DNA from: Treponema maltophilum ATCC 51939
GTDB taxonomy: Bacteria; Spirochaetota; Spirochaetia; Treponematales; Treponemataceae
DNA length: 64,000 nucleotides
Direction of reading: 5' to 3'
Assembly: GCF_000413055.1 (NCBI RefSeq)
Contig: NZ_KE332518.1
Span: 1,427,583 to 1,491,582 of the forward strand
This document shows, piece by piece, positions 55,155-64,000 of this stretch. The first letter of the stretch is position 1. The number at the start of each line of letters is the position of its first letter. The translations under genes and the position numbers were made by a program. A model generated the notes under the pieces. That model was not told where the DNA came from. It was given only the letters and a program-made list of their open reading frames with translations, and made no database searches.

Positions 55155-58100
55155 TCAACTTGCAGGGTTCAGTATAAAGTTGCCGTATTCGTCTTTGATA
55201 ACCGTGCGTATGCCCTGCATGGGCTTCCACTGCACCGAGAGCGTAAAATAGGGTTTGTAATCGTATTTTTGCACGCCGGGCGAAACCTGTATAATGCGCG
55301 GCTCCACTTTGAATTCGGACTTTAAAGTCCAATCGTGCAAATCGTGTTCGAGTTTTATATTGATGTGCTTCAATTTAAAGCCTGACGAAGCGCGCTTCGA
55401 TTCGTCCCAAAAGGCGAACGAATTCCACAGGTCGACAAAGACGTTGCGCTCGCCGGGAATCTCCGGCGTAAAGCCGATCGCCTTTTGCATGTAGCGGAGC
55501 AATTCTTTGTTGCGGCTTTCCGCGCTGAAAGTCAGCGTAAGAAAATCGTTTATTTTAAGCGCAAGCGACGGGCTGAAGTTAAAATAACTGTCGGTCGGTT
55601 TTACGATGTTCCACGACAGCGCGCTCGATACGGAGGGCTTTACGCTGATTGTTTTCGCTTTGTTCGTAAATTCGGCGGACGAGGTATTGAGCGAAGCGCT
55701 CAGTGCATACGGCAAAAACTTCTTTTCCGACGAAGAAACCCAGCCGGTTGTCGTGTTCAGCGTGTACGAATACGTGTACAGCATTTCGTACGAAACGCGG
55801 AAATTGCGCCATGACAAAGCGGCATCGAAGCGTTCGGAATGTTTGTCGTTTATATTGTACTCGAAGCGCTGCGCAAAATTCAGTTTGTTTTTGTTGTCTT
55901 TGCCGTCGCGCGTTTTTTGAAAAAGCGACCACGACGAAGACTGCACCCAAGGCGCAAAGTACCATACACCCGACGACAGGTCGCGCTTTTTGTAGCCGGC
56001 TTCCAGCGAAGTGCGTCCTGCCGGAAACGCGAATTCGAGCTTGCCCGTATACGAATCGACCAGCGGCGGAAGGTTTGCCTGAATGCTGAAAGTTTGCGAA
56101 AAGGCGTCTTCCTGCGTGGCTAAAGTTACATTCACGTTGTGGCTCGTAAGCGTTTTTTCGTCCCACTTGGGCGCATAATACGTCCATTCGGGATTGTCCG
56201 CGGTGCCGGTAAAGGAGCTTTGCAGCAATTTTACGCCGGTGTTCCAGCTTACGGAAGAATTCTTAAACACGGGGGAAAACACAAGGGGCTTTACGGTCAG
56301 AGCGTTCGTGTTCGTAATGTCGGTTTTACGCGAAGCGTAATCGTTCAACACGATTTTTTCGCGCTCGCTTGCCGTGTACTGCGTGCCCGAAAGAATCGGG
56401 TGCGTTTGGTACTGGGGCGCAAAAGATAAGGCGTTCGTAAGCGAAAGCACGCTGCCGTACCATGCAAGACTGCCGGTTATGTCGAGCGGCGCTTTTATCG
56501 ACACTTCCGAAGACTTCGGCGCGGCCAAAGAAAAATCGGTACTCTCAACGCTCGAACCGCCTGCGGTTTTAATGGGGCTGAAAGTAAGCAGCGACGAAAA
56601 ATTCGGCCTGAACGTGTAGGAAAGTTTGTACGTGAGCGCTTCATGTTGCGCCGAAGCGGGTTTGAGAATATCGATATTCGGAAGCGTCGCGTCGGCAAAA
56701 AGCGAGTCGGTTTTTGCAACGACGCTGCCGGCGGTTTGTGCGTTTTGTTCCGTTTGTGCATCGGCAGCGTCGGCGGTATTTCCGGAAGCGAACGTCTCCG
56801 GCACGCTCATAAGCTTTTGTGCGGCTTGCCCACGCTCCGACGGTTCTTTCTTTTTCCGTTCTTTCGGCGGCCATTCGAAAAGCGTACCCGACGCCGACAC
56901 TGAAAACGCAAGCGGCTTTATCTGTATCGGATAAAAAAAATCCTGATTCGGGCTGTTGTCGTACCACTCGCCGTCGCCTGCGAATACGCTGTCGAGCATG
57001 GTATTTTTGGGTATCTTATACGACGAAAACAGCACCGACGAATTGAACGACGAAATCGAAAACGAATCGAGCAAAGGGCGCAGGGAGCCGAGAGAAGGCG
57101 TGTACGAGCCTGCGATGTCCCACGTGTACGACGATATCGTAGAAACGGATGAGGAACTCGACGAAGATGCGACGTCTTCTACCCTTCCCGCCCCCGAAAA
57201 AGCGCCCTTTAAAAAAAAGTCTATCCAGTCCATCGATTCTTTGCGGTCGGAAAAGTCGCGTGCGAATTTCGGGTCGGAATACAGGGGAAGCGCAACCGAA
57301 AGCGAAAAGCCGCCGGCTTGCGCGGCGGTTTTAAAAGACGCCGCATAGCGGAACGGAAGCCGCATGCCGAAAAACAGGCCGAAGTCCGCATGCTTTCGGT
57401 TTTGCGAACTGTACGATATGTATTGAGTGTAGCCGGGCACCGGATATATCGTATTCGAAAAGCCCAAACGTACGTCGAACGAAAGCGATTTAAAAAATGT
57501 ATTGAATTTAAAGTCCCCGGCGATGCCGGTCATACCACCGAGCGTGCTGTAATAGTCGGCCATAAACTTTAAAAAATACGGCGGCATAGACGCTTCGGTA
57601 TTCAAATTGTGCAGTACCAAACCGTCCAATTCCTGTTCGTACAGCGAAGAAGGCTGCATAAAATTAAAGCCCTTGCCGCTGTCGGTTCCCTGAGTCAGCG
57701 CTTTGCGGCCCATAAAATACGTGGTCGTCTGCACAAAGTAGCCTTCGCGCGCGCGGTAACCGAACGACGGATTAAAAAAAAGTTCGTCCTTCGGATAATA
57801 AAAAAACGGAAAATACATAAGCGGCACGGCGCCCACGTACAAAAGCGCGTTCGCAAATGCAAACTCGTTGCCGGGCAGCAGCCAAATGCGGCTCGCTTTG
57901 ATTTTCCAATGCGGATTTTCGTCGTCGCAAAAGGTCAGCTGTCCGTTTTTGAACGTGATGACATCCGAACGGTCTTTCGCAAAGTAATCCGAAAATACGA
58001 TGAGGGTGGAACCTTCCGGCAGCTTTACCGATTCCTGCCGGCGCTGTACCGCTTTGCTGTCGTAAAAAATTCCTTCGAGCGTCGCCGTATTAAACAAAAC

Positions 58101-58427
58101 GGATTGTGCCGTCAGCGTTTGCGTCGAATTCCCCGATTCAAACTGTTCCAAAACGACGCCGCCTTCGGCATACAGTTCATTGCGTTTGCGGTCGAAGTTG
58201 ATTGTATCGGCACGGATAATCGTTTTTTTGCCGCCCTTTACGACCGAAACGACGACGTTGCCCGAAAACTTAATGATTTCGGTATTTTGCTTTTCGTCTT
58301 TTACATACGAGGTTTTAAGCGCCTGCTCTATCGTTACGACGGAATTTTGATCTCCCTGCGAAAATGCCGGAAAAAAACACGCGATAAAAATACTTATACA
58401 AATTCCCGTAACGAAGCAAGGTTTCAC
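55155..58427 (-). CDS. LptD/OstA-like outer membrane barrel protein
   Basis: 1090 residues from GTG 58427, giving signal peptide (V/M)[17 protein letters not shown] and FPAFSQ. An N-terminal OstA/LptA-like domain (about 35-150; [51 protein letters not shown]) is followed by [20 protein letters not shown], the LptD signature region. A long C-terminal region of alternating aromatic strands forms the barrel. Treponema pallidum has a homologue although treponemes studied lack LPS, so another lipid or glycolipid may be moved. GTGA overlap with uvrA implies coupling; AAGAAGG lies upstream. Confidence 0.83.
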   Translation of the reverse strand: MKPCFVTGICISIFIACFFPAFSQGDQNSVVTIEQALKTSYVKDEKQNTEIIKFSGNVVVSVVKGGKKTIIRADTINFDRKRNELYAEGGVVLEQFESGNSTQTLTAQSVLFNTATLEGIFYDSKAVQRRQESVKLPEGSTLIVFSDYFAKDRSDVITFKNGQLTFCDDENPHWKIKASRIWLLPGNEFAFANALLYVGAVPLMYFPFFYYPKDELFFNPSFGYRAREGYFVQTTTYFMGRKALTQGTDSGKGFNFMQPSSLYEQELDGLVLHNLNTEASMPPYFLKFMADYYSTLGGMTGIAGDFKFNTFFKSLSFDVRLGFSNTIYPVPGYTQYISYSSQNRKHADFGLFFGMRLPFRYAASFKTAAQAGGFSLSVALPLYSDPKFARDFSDRKESMDWIDFFLKGAFSGAGRVEDVASSSSSSSVSTISSYTWDIAGSYTPSLGSLRPLLDSFSISSFNSSVLFSSYKIPKNTMLDSVFAGDGEWYDNSPNQDFFYPIQIKPLAFSVSASGTLFEWPPKERKKKEPSERGQAAQKLMSVPETFASGNTADAADAQTEQNAQTAGSVVAKTDSLFADATLPNIDILKPASAQHEALTYKLSYTFRPNFSSLLTFSPIKTAGGSSVESTDFSLAAPKSSEVSIKAPLDITGSLAWYGSVLSLTNALSFAPQYQTHPILSGTQYTASEREKIVLNDYASRKTDITNTNALTVKPLVFSPVFKNSSVSWNTGVKLLQSSFTGTADNPEWTYYAPKWDEKTLTSHNVNVTLATQEDAFSQTFSIQANLPPLVDSYTGKLEFAFPAGRTSLEAGYKKRDLSSGVWYFAPWVQSSSWSLFQKTRDGKDNKNKLNFAQRFEYNINDKHSERFDAALSWRNFRVSYEMLYTYSYTLNTTTGWVSSSEKKFLPYALSASLNTSSAEFTNKAKTISVKPSVSSALSWNIVKPTDSYFNFSPSLALKINDFLTLTFSAESRNKELLRYMQKAIGFTPEIPGERNVFVDLWNSFAFWDESKRASSGFKLKHINIKLEHDLHDWTLKSEFKVEPRIIQVSPGVQKYDYKPYFTLSVQWKPMQGIRTVIKDEYGNFILNPAS

Positions 58428-61279
58428 CGCGGCCTTCTTTTGCGCTCGAGCATTTCCTTTATATAAAAACCGGTATAGGACTTTTCGCAGCGCGCAACTT
58501 CTTCGGGCGTTCCGCACGCAAGTACGTTACCGCCTGCAAAGCCGCCTTCCGGCCCCAAATCGATAATATTGTCGGCTTGCAAAATCACATCCAAATTGTG
58601 TTCGATCATAACGACGGTATTGCCTTGATCGACCAGCCGGTGAATGACTTCCATAAGCTGCTTTACGTCGGCAAAATGCAGGCCGGTTGTCGGCTCGTCG
58701 AGGATGTACAGCGTTTTTCCCGTAGACGGTCGGGCGAGCTCGTTCGCAAGCTTTACCCGCTGCGCTTCGCCGCCCGAAAGCGTTAAAGCCGACTGTCCCA
58801 ACTTTATGTAGCCGAGCCCGACGCTGAGCAGGGTTTGCATTTTACGCGCAATGTGCGGAATGTGGGCAAAAAAATCGGCGGCTTCTTCTATCGTCATATC
58901 CAAAACGTCGGCAATGTTTTTTCCCTTATAACGCACTTCGAGCGTTTCCTGATTAAACCGTTTGCCGCGGCACACGTCGCAGGTAATGTACACGTCCGAC
59001 AAAAAGTTCATTTCGATCGTAATCGTGCCGGCACCTTCGCAGTTTTCGCATCTTCCGCCTTTTACGTTAAAGCTGAAACGGCCGGGCTTATAACCTTTCG
59101 CCTTGGCTTCGGGAAGAGAGGCGTACAAGTCGCGTATGCCGTTAAACACGCCCACATAGGTTGCGGGATTCGAACGCGGCGTGCGCCCGATGGGACTTTG
59201 ATCGATGTGGATAACCTTATCGATAAACTCCAAGCCTTCGATCGATTTATATGCGCCCACTTGCAGCGAAGTGCGCATGAGTTTGTTGGATAAAAGCGGA
59301 AACAGCACGTCGCTTATGAGGGTCGATTTTCCCGAACCGGATACGCCCGTAACGCAGGTGAATGTTCCGAGCGGAATCGACACCGCGATATTTTTTAAGT
59401 TGTGCTCGCTTACACCGCTTATGCGCAGGCTGTGCGAATTTCCTTTGCGGCGCTTTTCGGGAATCGCCATGGTCAAGGTGCCGGCCAAATACTGACCGGT
59501 CAGGCTTTCTTTGCACTGCGCGACTTTTTCGGGCGTACCGGAAGCCGTTACGTAGCCGCCGTGTACGCCGGCACCGGGGCCCAAGTCGATAATCCAATCG
59601 GCCGTGCGCAGCGTTTGTTCGTCGTGTTCGACGACAATCAGCGTATTGCCCAAGTCGCGCAAATACACGAGCGTGTCGATAAGTTTTTGATTGTCCCTTT
59701 GGTGCAAGCCGATTGACGGTTCATCCAAAATATACAAAACGCCGACCAGGCTCGAACCGATTTGCGTCGCGAGGCGGATGCGCTGCGCTTCGCCGCCGCT
59801 TAAGGTCGCCGCCTGACGGTCGAGCGTTAAATAATCCAAACCGACGTTTTTTAAAAACGTTAAGCGGTTGACGATTTCTTTTTCGATTTGGGCGGCAATT
59901 TTTTTTTCGGTTTCGGACAGCTTAAGCGCGGCAAAAAAGTCCAACGATTCACCGACCGAAAGCCGGCACAAGTCGTATATGTTTTTGCCGCCGACGGTTA
60001 CGGCGAGGGCTTCCGGCTTTAAGCGTCGGCCGCCGCAACTTTGACATTCGCGGTGCGCCATAAGCCGCTCCAAGCTCACGCGCTGAGCTTCCGAATACGT
60101 TTCGCGGTAGCGGCGGCGCAAGTCGGCATACAGTCCCGGCCATTTTTGATCGTAGGACGAATAGCCGGAGCCGTCCTGTTTTTCGTACACGAATTTTATT
60201 GAATCCTTCGAACCGTTAAAAAGAATATCCGTTTGTTTTTTCGTCAATTTTCCCAAGGGCTCGTCGAGCGAAAATCCCGCATAAGACGCGAGCGCTTCAA
60301 GCCGGCAGCGGTTCCACGCGGAATCGGGATTGTAGCCTGCAATGCCGCCCTCATTGAACGAAAGGCTTTTGTCGGGAATAATCAAATCTTCATCGAATTC
60401 CATCTTTTCGCCCAAGCCCGTACATTCCGGGCAAGCGCCGAACGGATTGTTAAATGAAAAAAGCCGCGGCTGCATTTCGGGGAACGAAACGCCGCAGTCG
60501 GGGCACGCGCTCTTTTGCGAAAAAAAGTGTTCGCTTTCCGCCGCTTTTTCACCCGGAAGACTGCGCGCAACAACCAAAATGCCGTTTGCGCTGTTCAGTG
60601 CCGTTTCAACCGAGTCGGCCAAACGGCGGCGTACACCGGCGCCGATGACGATGCGGTCGATAACCAATTCGATCGTATGTTTTTTTTGCTTGTCGAGTTT
60701 AATCGGTTCGTCGAGCGAAGTCATGACGCCGTCTATGCGCGCTCGCACAAAACCGGCCGCCTTCGCATCGTCGATAATTTTTTGGTGTTCGCCCTTTTTC
60801 CCGCGTATAACGGGCGCCAAAATCTGAATGCGGCTTCCTTCCGGCCAGCTCATAATCGTATCGATGATTTGATCGATCGATTGTTCCTGAATTTTGCGCC
60901 CGCATATCGGACAGTGCGGAATGCCGATGCGCGCATACAGCAAACGGTAATAATCGTAAATTTCGGTTACCGTTCCCACGGTCGAGCGCGGGTTGCGGTG
61001 AGTCGTTTTTTGTTCGATTGAAATTGCAGGCGACAGTCCTTCAATGTAATCGATGTCGGGCTTATCCATTCTGCCTAAAAATTGACGGGCATAAGCCGAA
61101 AGACTTTCCACATAACGGCGCTGACCTTCGGCAAATATCGTATCGAAGGCTAAAGAACTTTTTCCCGAACCGGACAGACCCGAAATAACCACCAGCTTGT
61201 TGCGCGGCAGTTCGACATCTATATTTTTTAAGTTGTGCTCGCGCGCACCCTTCACAATCAATGTATCGCTTGCAGACAT
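58424..61279 (-). CDS. uvrA: Excinuclease ABC subunit A
   Basis: 951 residues, damage-recognition ATPase of nucleotide excision repair. Two ABC modules: [12 protein letters not shown] and [17 protein letters not shown] (Walker A), [12 protein letters not shown] and [12 protein letters not shown] (signatures). Zinc modules [23 protein letters not shown] and [20 protein letters not shown] 61279 ([11 protein letters not shown]) is the family start. There is no ribosome-binding site and the promoter predicts a leaderless mRNA. No LexA-type operator recognised. Confidence 0.95.
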   Translation of the reverse strand: MSASDTLIVKGAREHNLKNIDVELPRNKLVVISGLSGSGKSSLAFDTIFAEGQRRYVESLSAYARQFLGRMDKPDIDYIEGLSPAISIEQKTTHRNPRSTVGTVTEIYDYYRLLYARIGIPHCPICGRKIQEQSIDQIIDTIMSWPEGSRIQILAPVIRGKKGEHQKIIDDAKAAGFVRARIDGVMTSLDEPIKLDKQKKHTIELVIDRIVIGAGVRRRLADSVETALNSANGILVVARSLPGEKAAESEHFFSQKSACPDCGVSFPEMQPRLFSFNNPFGACPECTGLGEKMEFDEDLIIPDKSLSFNEGGIAGYNPDSAWNRCRLEALASYAGFSLDEPLGKLTKKQTDILFNGSKDSIKFVYEKQDGSGYSSYDQKWPGLYADLRRRYRETYSEAQRVSLERLMAHRECQSCGGRRLKPEALAVTVGGKNIYDLCRLSVGESLDFFAALKLSETEKKIAAQIEKEIVNRLTFLKNVGLDYLTLDRQAATLSGGEAQRIRLATQIGSSLVGVLYILDEPSIGLHQRDNQKLIDTLVYLRDLGNTLIVVEHDEQTLRTADWIIDLGPGAGVHGGYVTASGTPEKVAQCKESLTGQYLAGTLTMAIPEKRRKGNSHSLRISGVSEHNLKNIAVSIPLGTFTCVTGVSGSGKSTLISDVLFPLLSNKLMRTSLQVGAYKSIEGLEFIDKVIHIDQSPIGRTPRSNPATYVGVFNGIRDLYASLPEAKAKGYKPGRFSFNVKGGRCENCEGAGTITIEMNFLSDVYITCDVCRGKRFNQETLEVRYKGKNIADVLDMTIEEAADFFAHIPHIARKMQTLLSVGLGYIKLGQSALTLSGGEAQRVKLANELARPSTGKTLYILDEPTTGLHFADVKQLMEVIHRLVDQGNTVVMIEHNLDVILQADNIIDLGPEGGFAGGNVLACGTPEEVARCEKSYTGFYIKEMLERKRRPR

Positions 61280-61285
61280 ACCGAA

Positions 61286-61314
61286 AGTATACAGGAAAAA
61301 AGCGGTAAATTCAA
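61286..61314 (-). promoter_or_regulatory. uvrA: uvrA promoter predicting a leaderless mRNA
   Basis: TTGAAT (61314-61309), 17-nt spacer, TATACT (61291-61286), exactly 6 nt to ATG 61279. Confidence 0.6.
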
Positions 61315-61383
61315 TCGTAAGTACCTCGATAATGCAGCATGGACAAGAAACGGTAAAAAACGATTCTTTCTGATAATATACCA

Positions 61384-61446
61384 TGAAAAAAGGGAACGTT
61401 CAGGCAATTCGCTGCGCTCATAAGCCGTTCGCGTCCCCTTTTTTCA
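61384..61446 (-). terminator. Intrinsic terminator upstream of uvrA
   Basis: Arms TGAAAAAAGGG (61384-61394) and CCCTTTTTTCA (61436-61446) with inner GGC/GCC pairing. On the minus strand the second arm ends in six T, stopping transcription from the gene at 61551. Confidence 0.6.
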
Positions 61447-61550
61447 CGTTGTTTTCATAAACATTCGCTTTTTTAAGCTCTTTGTCATGTCGCATTATCG
61501 TTCGATGTATTTGTCCGGCATATGAACACCTTATAAATCGTGCTTCTCCG

Positions 61551-61850
61551 TCAAAAAACTTCGATTTCTCCCGTATATTCATGTGCTTTTTGTATCAATG
61601 CGCCCTTGGCACCCAAGGTAAAGGCAATATCGCTGCTTCGGATTGCCAACAATTTGTCCCCGACTTTTATATCCAGCATTTGCATTAAAGACGGCGAAAG
61701 GTGAACTCCATTATCTTTCAGAGTAAGCCAGCCGTATTTTCTTCCCTTGTATGAAATCAGCTCACCTTCTTTTAGGGTCCTGTCCGCCAAATCGGAATTT
61801 TCTTTTAGGATGTGATTCAGTTTTGAGCGGAAAAGCAGCGGTTCGCTCAT
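61551..61850 (-). pseudogene. 5'-truncated gene for an AbrB-like/unknown protein
   Basis: From ATG 61850 the frame gives 99 residues (SLMQMLDIKVGDKLLAIRSS, an AbrB/SpoVT-like strand-turn pattern). The same frame stays open upstream to about 62080 and still looks coding: LGQLIRENGKITLPTPAVEE, then YKLQKEQYIYIVSGS and GGFCVM. No ATG, GTG or TTG precedes it, and coding likeness stops at a palindromic repeat (61980-62019). The real start has probably been lost; ATG 61850 would make only the second half. Confidence 0.6.
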
Positions 61851-61979
61851 TACGCAAAATCCGCCTGTTTGCTTGCTGCCGGAAACGATGTAAATATATT
61901 GTTCTTTTTGCAGCTTATATTCTTCTACCGCCGGTGTCGGAAGAGTTATTTTTCCGTTTTCGCGTATTAATTGACCAAG

Positions 61980-62131
61980 GTTTAACTTCGAGCGCTGGAA
62001 TAGCGCGCTCTCGTTAAACGCCGAGTTTGCGCAAGCGCAAACATCGCTTATAATATGCTGTTTCTCACTCCGTTACGAAACAGTGAATTCGACAATCTTC
62101 AAGATTTGATAATCTTTTCGTTTGTCGAATT
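61980..62131. repeat. Cluster of three inverted repeats
   Basis: GTTTAAC with inner GAGCGC/GCGCTC (61980-62019), CTGTTTC/GAAACAG (62058-62083) and AATTCGACAA/TTGTCGAATT (62086-62131). They fill the space between the truncated gene and the HEAT-repeat gene. Confidence 0.65.
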
Positions 62132-62160
62132 TTAAAGAACCGAAAATATATTTTCCGCCC

Positions 62161-62808
62161 TTACTCATTTGCGGCATTTTTACTTTCCTCCAACGCTCTT
62201 TTCGTTATGCGGATTGCACCGCTCGTGTGAATACGGACAACAGGGTGTACGTCATATTCCGCGAACCGCTCCAATTTTTTCAAATACGGTTCTACGGAAT
62301 GCGGCAGCCGTTTTCCCATTACCCGAAACATTTCAGGCGCCTCAATTCGTACGCGCTCTCCCTTATCCGATATCAATTCATAGAACATTTCCAATTTATC
62401 ACAAAAAAGCTCCGACGCATTCGTTGCAATATTTTCACAAGCCCACACAAACGCAAGCCGTACCGCTTCTGCTGTGTCGGAGCGCATATTCATCATTGTG
62501 TCAAAATAAGGGAGAATCAAATCCTTGTTTGCCCTGCCTATCCGTCCCAATGCGTTTACCGAGCGCTCCCGCAGTTTCGGATTATCGTTTTGCAAATAAC
62601 CGGCGATTTGTTCAATATACGGCTGCACCGATAACGGATACTGTAATCCCATTTCACCGAGAAGCCACAACGCTTTTGCTTTTACAGCCGTCGAATACCG
62701 GTCGCCGAGTTTTGCTGCAACATCATCGATTGCCGTGTTCCACTGTGCTTTGTCTTTCGTTATCGCTCTTATTTCTGTGAATATTTCTTTATCGGTTTTA
62801 TTCGGCAC
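62161..62808 (-). CDS. HEAT-repeat protein
   Basis: 215 residues made of helical pairs (AVKAKALWLLGEMGLQYPLS, LRERSVNALGRIGRANKDLI, AVRLAFVWACENIATNASEL, VRIEAPEMFRVMGKRLPHS). This is the HEAT/ARM or DNA-alkylation-repair-like solenoid. No catalytic motif. Probably a cytosolic protein-binding scaffold. GTG 62808 follows GGAGGG by 9 nt. Between repeats on both sides, so likely accessory. Confidence 0.75.
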   Translation of the reverse strand: MPNKTDKEIFTEIRAITKDKAQWNTAIDDVAAKLGDRYSTAVKAKALWLLGEMGLQYPLSVQPYIEQIAGYLQNDNPKLRERSVNALGRIGRANKDLILPYFDTMMNMRSDTAEAVRLAFVWACENIATNASELFCDKLEMFYELISDKGERVRIEAPEMFRVMGKRLPHSVEPYLKKLERFAEYDVHPVVRIHTSGAIRITKRALEESKNAANE

Positions 62809-62866
62809 GTCCGGTTACCCTCCGTAAACAGCGGTTGCCGTGCCCTAGGTGTGTCGCAGCACATGG

Positions 62867-62935
62867 TCTACGGCAGCCGTAGATTGTAATCTATGACAGT
62901 CGAAGGCTATAATCTACGACTGTCTTAGACTATAG
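62867..62935. repeat. Three tandem 23-nt palindromic units
   Basis: Units at 62867, 62890 and 62913, each beginning TCTA(C/T)G and ending in an AT-rich tail. The first is a perfect palindrome CTACG-GCAGC-CGTAG. Same period, same TCTAC start and same position (gene leader) as the array at 53828. Confidence 0.7.
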
Positions 62936-62959
62936 CCTATTTCTTACATTGAAGCTGCA

Positions 62960-64000
62960 TTATTTTTCGGCAGCGGCGTTCTTGCCTGCGATGCGGCCGA
63001 ACACCATAATGTCTACGAGCGCATTGCCGCCGACGCGGTTACCCGCATGGATGCCGCCGGTAACTTCGCCCGCAGCATAAAAACTGGGAATAGGAGCGCC
63101 GTTTGCGTCGAGTACTTGAGCGTTTTCATTGATTTCAAGACCGCCCATCGTATGGTGAATCGACGGTTTGCGCGGCGTTGCCCAAAACGGACCCACGTCT
63201 ATTTTTTCGCCGAGCTTTGTTTTATGGAAGTCGGTATCTTCGCCCGTTTCGCAAAAACGGTTGTATTTGGCGATTTCGGCCGTAAGCGTTTTGGGATCGC
63301 AGCCGATCTGCGCGGCAAGGCCTTCAAGCGTATCCGACGTAAGAACGCTGCCGTCCTTAATCAGTTCGTCGATGTCGTTGCCCCAGCCGTTTTGGCCGCC
63401 GTGTTGAGGATTTCCCGCAGTTGACTGATCGCAGATAATCCAAAACATTCCGTCCGGCTGCTGCAGCGCGGCCTTTGCCATAACGTCGCGGCTTTCGTAT
63501 TCGGACACAAAGCGCTTGCCTTCCTTATTTACAAAAACCTGATTTTCGGCGCTTGTCCACAAACCGCCGCCGAGGGAACCGGTAACCGGATGAGAGCTGG
63601 GCATAAGCTGAATGAATCCCATGCCCACAAGATTCGCGCCGGCCGCTTTACCCATGACGATGCCGTCGCCCGTTGTAAGCTGCGTATTGGTAGTCGGCAT
63701 GTCTTCGGTTAAGCATCCCCAGTAATCGTCATATTCGATCGCCATCTTCGGGTTTGCGCCGTAACCGCCGGCAGCCATAATAACGGCTTTTTTCGCATTC
63801 AGCGTTACCTTTGTTCCGTCGCTCTTTTCCGCTTTTACGCCGACAACGCGGCCGTTTTTAACAATCAGTTCGGTCGCCTTCGTTTCAAGCATAATTTCAG
63901 TGCCGTACTTTTCGTTAAGTTTTTGCAGCGGTTCGATAAACCCGCGGCCGACAGGCAAACTCAGTTTGTGTGCGCGGGGCCATAAACCGCCGAGAACCGT
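62960..64000 (-). CDS. Fumarate reductase/flavocytochrome c-type FAD protein, 5' end outside window
   Basis: 346 residues visible. FAD-binding FRD fold: PRAHKLSLPVGRGFIEPL, AVIMAAGGYGANP, QLTTGDGIVMGKAAGA, SIHHTMGGLEINENAQVLD, GEVTGGIHAGNRVGGNALVDI with FGRIAGKNAA at the end. These are the substrate/FAD motifs of soluble fumarate (or related enoate) reductases; HHTMGG and the His/Arg near the C-terminus are catalytic in the family. The missing N-terminus decides whether FMN-binding or haem domains are present. A reading start at 63958 is only internal. Confidence 0.88.
   Translation of the reverse strand, partial: TVLGGLWPRAHKLSLPVGRGFIEPLQKLNEKYGTEIMLETKATELIVKNGRVVGVKAEKSDGTKVTLNAKKAVIMAAGGYGANPKMAIEYDDYWGCLTEDMPTTNTQLTTGDGIVMGKAAGANLVGMGFIQLMPSSHPVTGSLGGGLWTSAENQVFVNKEGKRFVSEYESRDVMAKAALQQPDGMFWIICDQSTAGNPQHGGQNGWGNDIDELIKDGSVLTSDTLEGLAAQIGCDPKTLTAEIAKYNRFCETGEDTDFHKTKLGEKIDVGPFWATPRKPSIHHTMGGLEINENAQVLDANGAPIPSFYAAGEVTGGIHAGNRVGGNALVDIMVFGRIAGKNAAAEK

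Noticed and set aside
57609-58466. Plus-strand open frame opposite lptD
   Set aside because: Arg/Lys-rich antisense shadow without recognisable features.

Overview
The window is about 64 kb of a spirochaete chromosome, almost certainly a Treponema of the oral or intestinal type with mid-range GC. The evidence is an unusually long GreA fusion, an LptD-like barrel protein, McsA/McsB/ClpC beside Lol transporter genes, many spirochaete-style TPR lipoproteins and exported proteins, Treponema-type methyl-accepting chemotaxis proteins, and leucine-rich-repeat and SUMF1-type lipoproteins. I cannot name the species from sequence alone. No rRNA, phage, CRISPR array or intact insertion sequence is visible.

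Layout. 1-4736: a partial lipoprotein, an aconitase-family gene, a two-domain ComFB protein and BrnQ. 4771-4931: tRNA-Pro and tRNA-Arg. 5042-22433: a long minus-strand block. It holds two chemoreceptors, a sigma-54 activator, rpsA-cmk-rluB-scpB-scpA-folK-recA, three exported or membrane TPR-type proteins, and rpe. 22573-26888 (plus): a TPR protein, a row of hairpins, the giant greA fusion and a BrnT/BrnA toxin-antitoxin pair. 26978-30431: an iron-sulfur flavoprotein and an orphan hypB. 30540-32065 is a decayed accessory pocket with two gene relics around a SUMF1 lipoprotein. 32066-44350 is one tightly packed minus-strand unit: Cas2-like protein, prfB with its programmed frameshift, an exported protein, ftsY, another exported protein, lolC/lolD/lolE-like genes, mcsA, mcsB, clpC. 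44414-51323: exported TPR proteins and the phoH-pgpH-ybeY-tlyC cluster. 51406-54980 is a second accessory pocket: Rpn nuclease, frameshifted LRR lipoprotein, HU-like protein and many palindromic repeats. 55155-61279: lptD and uvrA. 61551-64000: a 5'-truncated gene, a HEAT-repeat protein and a partial fumarate reductase-type flavoprotein.

Themes. (1) Several transcription units (uvrA, rpe, phoH, the Cas2-like gene and its divergent neighbour) lack a Shine-Dalgarno sequence. Each has a sigma-70-like promoter whose -10 box lies 6-7 nt before the start codon, which predicts leaderless mRNAs. (2) The McsB homologue sits in the expected mcsA-mcsB-clpC order, but it has lost several residues needed for arginine kinase activity and its phospho-arginine sensing motif. 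(3) Two separate gene leaders carry tandem palindromic repeats with a 23-nt period. (4) Gene decay is concentrated in the accessory pockets: a lipoprotein frameshift, a membrane-protein relic, an InlB-type repeat relic and a truncated gene bounded by a cruciform-type repeat.

Functionally, the window combines housekeeping translation and chromosome genes, envelope biogenesis (Lol, LptD, exported TPR proteins), chemotaxis, and protein quality control (ClpC/McsAB). Start positions were chosen from ribosome-binding sites, gene overlaps or promoter spacing, as noted per entry.
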